In this document: piece by piece, positions 57,873 to 64,000 of the stretch | Position numbering within the stretch: position 1 is the stretch's first letter | Layout: each line of letters begins with the position of its first letter | Assembly: GCF_022539505.1 (NCBI RefSeq) | Contig: NC_061514.1 | Location: forward strand, 221,239,837-221,303,836 | DNA length: 64,000 nucleotides | From: Lolium rigidum | Lineage: Eukaryota; Streptophyta; Magnoliopsida; Poales; Poaceae | Reading direction: 5' to 3' | Notes under the pieces: model-generated | Database searches by the model: none | What the model saw: the letters and a program-made list of their open reading frames with translations, nothing else | Told to the model about the DNA's origin: nothing | Made by a program: the position numbers and the translations under genes

Positions 57873-59998
57873 TCATGAAGTAGGCGGGGCATTGGTCAGT
57901 CCAAATGCCATGACATTGTACTCGTACAATCCATATCTGGTGGTAAAGGCAGTTTTGGGAATATCCGATGCACGAATCTTCAGTTGATGGTATCCAGTCC
58001 TAAGATCAATCTTCGAGAATACTATGGCACCGGTCAGTTGGTCAAACAGATCTTCTATCTTTGGCAAGGGGTATTTGTTTTTGATGGTGACATCGTTAAG
58101 CTTACGATAATCCGTACATAAACGACTGGCACCGTCCTTCTTATCCACAAACAAAACTGGGGATCTCCAAGGCGACGCACTTGGTCGAATCAGACCTTTG
58201 GCTAGTAATTCATCCAATTGCTTCTTCAGTTCCACTAGTTCTGCTGGGTTCATGCTATAGGCTCTCTGTGCTATAGGTCCTGTTCCAGGGATTAACTCAA
58301 TGATGAACTCGATATCCCGATCTGGGGGCATACCGGGTAGACCATCAGGAAACACATAAGGGTATCGACAGACGACCCTGATCTGATCCAAGGTGGGCTT
58401 GGCTACACTCTGGTTGCAGGTGAATTTTCTGGGTAGTCTTTCAGATACATGTTCTACTATGATACCGGTGCTACTAGTCATGGTGATGGCTTTCTTAGCA
58501 CAGTCAATCAATCCATGGTGTTTGGCCATCCAATCCATACCCAGTACTACTTCCAAACCTTTGGTTCCCAGAATAATCAGATTGGCATAAAACTCTACTT
58601 CATGTATTCTGATGGGTACATTTTTGCAAAATTTTCTGGCTTTGGTGGTTGATCCGGGAATTTGAACTATCATAACATGCTTCAAGCTGATAGGTTGAAT
58701 TTTACTTGTGGATGCAAAGTCTTCCGTGACAAAAGAATGAGATGCTCCGGAATCAAACAACACTCTGGCAGGTACAGAGTTGACATGAAACATACCCAGT
58801 ACAACATCTGGTGCTTCCTGGGCTTCTTCGGCGTTCATGTGGAAGAGACGGCCGTTGCGGTTGTTGGGGTGGTTGGGGGCGAACTTCTTGCCGGTGGAGA
58901 CGCGGCGTTGCTGCTGAGCAGGTGCAGCGGTGTTGCCTGCGAGCTTGGCGATCCTCTTGGGACACTCGTTGGAGTAGTGTCCCACCACTCCGCACTCATA
59001 ACAGGTGATGGTGGACTTGTCCTTGGGGGCGACAGGGATGGCGTTGCTTCCAGTTCTGGTGGCGGTGTTGGTGTTGTTGTTGGTGGTGTTGGGAGCTCTG
59101 GGCGGAGCGCGGTTGAAGTTGTTGTTGTTGTTGTTGTTGCTGTTGTTGTGGTGGCCTCCTGGCCTGGAGTTTCCTCCACTCCGGTTCTGATAACCGGGGC
59201 GCGAGTTCTGCATAGGGGGCTTGTTGTTGTTTCTCGGAGTGAAACCTCCGCTTGAGCTGGGGCGATACTTCGGGGCATTGCTAGGCCCACTCGGTGCATC
59301 ATGCGGCGTTTGCGGTTCTCATTGGCTTGGTTCAGCTTGCCCTCCATCCGGATGGCGGAGTCAACAAGGGCTTCAAGGTCGGCGAAGGGGATGTTGACGA
59401 GGACGATCCGCATCTCATCATGCGATCCGTCCGGGAATCTCTCCCGCCTCTTCTCGGTGGTGTCGGTCTCGTCGGGGCGTACCTTGACAGGGTAAGGAAC
59501 CTGTCGCGGTATTCTACCACCGTCATGCGACCTTGCTTCAGTTCACGGAACTCATCCCTCATCTTCTTGATAAGACCTGGGGGTACATGGTACTTGCTAA
59601 ACCTGAGCTTGAAATCTGCACAAGTCATGAATTGACCTCCGTTCATGGCGCGGGTGCTAGTCCACCAGGCTCGGGCTGGTCCAGCGAGATAATGGGTTGC
59701 AAACAGGACCATCTCGTTGGCTTCCACTCCAGCTACTTCCAAGTTGTTTTCCATGGTCTGGAGCCAGTCATCGGCGTCGAGGGGTTCCTCAGTCTTGCTA
59801 AACACCGGAGGGTTGGTGTTCTGGAAGTTCTTGAGTTTTGATCCAGGGTGATCATGATTCCCATGGCCTTGGTTAGCAAGGTTTTGCGATCGTTGCGATG
59901 TTGGCTTGACGTTCAGCTCTTTCAGTCTCCCTGTCTGCCAGCAGGGTTTGCAGTAGTTGCATCATGGCGTCGTTGTTGTGGCGATTGGGAGGGGCCAT
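57873..59998 (-). pseudogene. gag: gag, protease and reverse transcriptase N-terminus of element C
   Basis: Start at the minus-strand ATG 59998 (MAPPNRHNNDAMMQLL). A break occurs near 59880, then the gag fold at 59805-59332 (DDWLQTMENNLEVAGV, FATHYLAGPARAWW), with further shifts near 59440 and 59250. The long frame 59213-57873 has a poly-Asn run, a CCHC zinc knuckle ([14 protein letters not shown]), protease ([11 protein letters not shown], catalytic D) with [11 protein letters not shown], and reverse transcriptase ([42 protein letters not shown]). It ends near 57873 in a frameshift. Homologous to element B throughout, but a different family. Confidence 0.88.
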
Positions 59999-60097
59999 CT
60001 GGATATACAGAAGATTATGAGATAAGAGGGAAAATTCTATGGTTTATTTTGAGTAAGTTTAAAACTTTAAAACTTGAGTGCTTTTGATGACAACACA

Positions 60098-60125
60098 ACA
60101 TTCATTCATTCATTCATTCATTCAA
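60098..60125. repeat. ATTC microsatellite in element C leader
   Basis: Six consecutive CATT/ATTC units between gag and the upstream frame. Simple repeat, no gene. Confidence 0.85.
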
Positions 60126-60230
60126 CATAAAACATTACAAGCTAACATACCAACACTTCCCATGGTTTGAAGAACCATATCTCATGCTACGATACAATAG
60201 ACGGGATACAACTCACACCTACATAAGTGC

Positions 60231-61042
60231 TCAAGTGCAACTACCCTCGTCCTCAACGTCGATCGGGACGACGTCGTCAGGTCCTGCCTCCAGGAACGCG
60301 TAGTCCTCCTCCTCGGTGAACTTGTCCTCCTCAAAGTCGTCGTCGTCACTCAGGAAGGCTCCTCCTCCCTGAAGGTCGATACCATCATCATCCTCCTCCA
60401 TCTCCTTCAGCTGGTCCTCCTGGGCCTTGACAGTGGCCTCCAAAGATGCGATCTGGGGGCGAAGGCGCACAATAGTAGCATCCTTCTTGGCACGCTGCAT
60501 GCGGAGCTTCTTGCGTTCATTGGCAAGCATCTTCATTGCCTCGGCATGATTTGCCAAAGCAAGGTGAGTCTGGTTGGCGTACGCACGGGCGTTGTCCAGA
60601 TCCTGCTGAGTGTGGTACAGCATGAAATCCAGATGCTCAGCGTGGTGCCTCAACTCAGGGTGAGACTGCAGCTCCATGGGCACTCCTGCAGCATCACGCC
60701 TCACAAGGTGAGCAAAGAGGGACGCAAGTAGGCGCACCACATTCTGTCCACAGAGGCGCGCAAGTGCCTCCTGAAGGGCGCGTGCGAGTCCGTCGAGCCA
60801 GTTGCTCTCACGGAAAGAGAAAAGGATCCTCTCCGAGGTGGGAGACTCCATCGTGCCCTTCACGTCTGCAGTGATGATCCACTGCAACTCACCGCCGGGC
60901 TGATCGTCACCTGAATCCCGTGAAACTCGGGGTGGATGCGTCCAAGAAAGTTCGAGACAACGTTGAGGTCGTGCTCGAAAATCAGACTCCCGCCGTTCCC
61001 GAGCTGGTAAAACTTGGCGTTGATAGGTTCATTCGGCTCCAT
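60231..61042 (-). pseudogene. Extra reading frame upstream of gag in element C
   Basis: The minus-strand ATG at 61042 (MEPNEPINAKFYQLGNGG) opens a frame that, after one indel near 60910, continues as ELQWIITADVKGTMESPTSE and runs to a stop at 60231-60233. Roughly 270 residues. The first half is compact and mixed. The middle (about 60620-60400) is a coiled coil (ANERKKLRMQRAKKDATIV, QIASLEATVKAQEDQLKEME). The tail is very acidic (DDDDFEEDKFTEEEDYAF). It lies between the primer site and gag, about 230 bp before the gag start, in the same direction. I do not recognise a family. It could be an accessory nucleic-acid- or protein-binding factor; inference only. Confidence 0.65.
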
Positions 61043-61257
61043 CTGAAAGCGAAATGGATGCGTAAGTTAGAGAGTGAACATGTGTGGCAAATTTTAAGTA
61101 GATTTAAATAAGGAAGAGCATGATTCATCAAATTTCGAAAAAGTCTCAAAGGCAAGAGTGTGAACAAATTTTCATAAATATTCTCTTCATTTTGATTTCA
61201 AAGTTATGTTTTTTATGAACGTCCATTCTAACTAGGGTCTTCTAAGGTCAAACAATG
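61043..61257 (-). other. Element C leader between primer site and extra frame
   Basis: AT-rich, 215 bp, no gene or clear motif seen. Confidence 0.5.
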
Positions 61258-61269
61258 GCTCTGATACCA
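61258..61269 (-). other. Primer binding site of element C (tRNA-iMet)
   Basis: The minus strand reads TGGTATCAGAGC, the complement of the plant initiator tRNA-Met 3' end, 3 bp after the LTR end at 61273. Confidence 0.85.
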
Positions 61270-61272
61270 ACT

Positions 61273-64000
61273 TGTCAACACCCGGATTTTTAAGTCCTGA
61301 TGCCTATTATGTCATTCATCGCAATCCCAGGAATATTGTTGTTGCGAGGCATAATAGTTAAGTATCACAGATCATCATTTATTACAAACCATATTGTCTT
61401 ACAACTTGAATCACATGATCCATATTACACAAATAGTTGATCTATTGATCAACGAACAAACACAAGTTCATAGCGGAAGCGTAAAGATAAAGGGACTCTC
61501 TAGTCCACAGGCCAACGCTTGACGTCGAAGACTCCTAGTTGTCGTAGGCGTCCCGCTGGTCATCTCCTTGGTAGTTCTCGTTCATCTTCATACTCTGGCC
61601 ATTTGAATAGCAAGGGACAAAGCCGTGAGTACTTTAAGTACTCGCAAAACTAGTACTAATGTAAGTGCTACTAATTCTAGTGAGGGGGTGCTAAGCTCTA
61701 GTTTAATTTGCATAAAGCCAATTTTAGTTCACAAGTATTTGATAAAGACTTATTCCAATGCTAACTAACTCATGTGGGAATATTAGTGTCATTCCCACAA
61801 CATTTGATGTAATTCAAACAAGTCACCAAGTCACCATTCATTTCACCAGCATTTTCTAAAATCGGACACAGGAAACTGTATGGCCTTTTCAACCGTCCGT
61901 AACCGTGGACACAGCTATTCAAATATATTTACACTCTGCAGAGGTTGCACACTTGTGCCACAACATTTGATTTCATCCGCCGGGATAACCCCGAATCATC
62001 GTAACACAGCATGCGGATCATCAGCCATAACCTTTCACTTACAAACCCTAGTATGAGCACCTCTCCCCATGAGCTTGGCCTCCCAGTGAAGACCAACTGT
62101 CAACCTGGGAACTGCACAGGGCTTGGCCGGACAATTCACCTCAATTCACATCATTCATCAACAACGGAGGCAGCCTCGGCATAACCCCTATGATGTGTGT
62201 TCAGAGGGAACCCATACTAAGATGCATAAACTTCCAGTTAATCCCTACCCATAATCAGGTATTGTGGGGGTACTCCAAATTGGAAAGGTATCTCATTCAA
62301 ACCAATATCAGTTTTATATCAAAAATCACCATCTTCTCTTGGTCCAAAAACATCTTCAAAAATCATTCAATGGAATGATTCATCATTCCAAGGTTTCAAA
62401 ATCAATTCAAGTCACAAGTTCCCATCTAGAGTAGTCAAATTTTAGTATTTAGCACTAGCACTAATCATGAGGGGTGCTATCTTGCTTGGCTAGCTTGAGA
62501 CTAACTTTGCTACTCTAGTAATCTTCTTCACTTAGACCCAAAATCAACTATTCAAAGTAACTCTTGAATAAACAAGTAAAAACTTGTAGGGTAAAAACTT
62601 GGGATAGGCTTATGGTAAGAAAGGTAAGAATCATGGTGCCTTGCCCCAAAGGAGCTTTGCACTTTGCAAGAATATTAGCTTGCCTTGGTAGTTCTCAAAG
62701 TTCTCCTCTTCCTCCTCTTGGTAGCAACCTCCTTCTTCCTGGTATTCTCCGGTGCTAGCGTCTAAATTTGAATACGAGGTATAATCACTCAACAAGCTCA
62801 AGAACTATACTAAGCACATCATCACTTCACACAACTATGCTATGCACACACATAATCAAATTAGGTGCATTGGTTTTCTTTATTGAAGAAAACTAGTTTC
62901 CTCTCATTACATAGGTGTATAAAGGTTTCCATTTAGTTTTTGAGGAAAATAATTTCCTCTCATTGACTCTTCTTAAGATTTAATTTCTCAAATAATCATA
63001 CATGAATTCATGTTCACCTAAGTCAACCATTCATCATCATCATTTGAGAAAATGATTTAAATGAGGTAGAGATACCTCATACTATTTAACAGTTCTACAA
63101 ATGATTTAATATCTCCAAGTATTTCAGGCGAGAGTATATGACCAGTGGTCAACACTTCATATGAAGGTACTTGGGACAAGATTTAAATGAAGTAAAGTAC
63201 TTCATATGATTTCTATATTAGTTTTGGACAATATCACTTAAGTAAACTAGCCATATTGCCCATTATTTAAACTAGGGCATGATCATTCAAAGTGACCACA
63301 CCATTTTATTGCAGAAACAATTAGTGTAAGTTAAATGTGAGCTATTGGAGTTGGAATTTTCTAAATATCTATTTTGGTTGATTTTTAAGATTTAATTGAA
63401 TGTGCAAAAGTCCCTGACTTAATCTTTTTGTCACTTTAATTCTACAACAGATCTCACAGTTAGACCAGTGGCAAGTTGTAGATCTTTTCAGTAGCTTTCC
63501 AGCAACATCAAGTTTGCTAAATTTGGCCAAGCCAGACAGATTCTATTGAATTTCAAAGTCAAGGCCAATATTGAATTTAAATGGATTTGGAAAATTCAGA
63601 TTTGAATTACTGGGCTGCGCGGGAAAACTAACTGGGCCGAAATGAATTAAACAACCCAAGTCCAGCCCACCACGCGTCCACGCACGCGTGGGCTGTCTGA
63701 CGGTGGGCTCCACCCGCCAGTCACTCATAACGCCCGAAGCGGTACGAGCGATGTGGTGCGTTAGATTAGAACAGGATCGGACGGCGCAGGGCCATCGTCA
63801 TCTCCGGCGAGATCGTGCCGCAGACACGGCGGGGGTAGGGGTCGGCGAGCTCACCGTGGCTCCAGCTAGGGTTGGCAGTATGCGTGATGAAGTTGTAGAC
63901 GACGGCGAGGCAACCTGTAGCAGCGGCGGAGCTCGAGGTGGCCTGGATCGACGGCGATTTCGCCAGGGCTTCCGCGGCTCTGATCGTCCAATTGGAGCTG
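61273..64000 (-). repeat. 5' LTR of element C, cut by the window edge
   Basis: Matches 23113-25840 with a few percent differences by eye. It ends GTTGACA at 61273 next to the primer site. The start (TGTAACATCCC) and TATA box would lie beyond 64000. It contains the same gene-free sequence as the 3' copy. Confidence 0.92.

Larger units (their letters stand above)
23113..64000 (-). mobile_element. Element C: chromovirus-type gypsy retrotransposon split by elements E and G, right end outside the window
   Basis: On the minus strand: 5' LTR (beyond 64000 to 61273), tRNA-iMet primer site, an extra frame (61042-60231), gag (from 59998), protease, reverse transcriptase, RNase H, integrase and chromodomain (ending 27271), polypurine tract, and 3' LTR (27222-23113). 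Coding sequence is interrupted at 56516/43413 by element G and at 43052/27959 by element E, each with a 5-bp target duplication. Without these insertions the three pol pieces are colinear with element B. The pol has several stops. It inserted into D's LTR after ACATG (23108-23112). Confidence 0.9.

Noticed and set aside
58662..59255. 197-codon plus-strand frame with Val/Gly runs
   Set aside because: Shadow of the poly-Asn and zinc-knuckle region of element C gag on the other strand.

Overview
The window is intergenic DNA from a large plant genome. It consists almost entirely of LTR retrotransposons of the Ty3/gypsy class, nested inside one another. No host gene, structural RNA gene or CRISPR array can be supported. 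Family style (large chromovirus, Athila-like and Tat-like elements, 'TGATACGTC' LTRs, tRNA-Asp and tRNA-iMet primer sites) fits a grass, most likely Triticeae (wheat, barley, rye or Aegilops); this is recognition from memory, not a database result.

Layout from left to right. Element A (before 1 to 7719, minus strand) is a pol-less Tat-like element: 5' LTR 6559-7719, broken gag and protease, and an intron-bearing plant-mobile-domain gene on the opposite strand (1-2659). It lies inside the gag gene of element B (7720 to about 14398, plus), a chromovirus with a nearly intact pol (8033-11299) and one LTR. Element D (about 14399-23112, plus) is a gag-protease-only Athila-like element in tandem-duplicated form. 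Its last LTR is cut at 23112 by element C (23113 to beyond 64000, minus), a chromovirus with 4.1-kb LTRs and an extra reading frame before gag.

C is split twice. Element E (27960-43051, plus; Athila-like, gag-protease only) sits in the integrase region with target duplication GGCAA. E's own 3' LTR is interrupted by element F (35225-42157, plus; gag-only relative of A) with target duplication AGAGA. Element G (43414-56515, plus; full Tat-like element with a second RNase H) also sits in the integrase region, with target duplication CCTGT. Order of events: D before C; C before E and G; E before F; B before A.

How the parts relate: B, C and G carry reverse transcriptase and integrase. A, D, E and F do not and must have been mobilised in trans, D and E by an Athila-type helper that is absent here. 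The most unusual content is (1) a six-exon antisense gene in G whose five introns all have GT-AG ends and compatible phases, with a TATA box facing the right way; (2) different antisense genes in A and F although their LTRs and gag are related; (3) strings of stem-loops and repeated GGCCGAT/ATCGGCC modules in A and F; (4) polypurine-tract-like motifs repeated far upstream of the 3' LTRs of G, E and D; and (5) the extra 5' reading frame in C.
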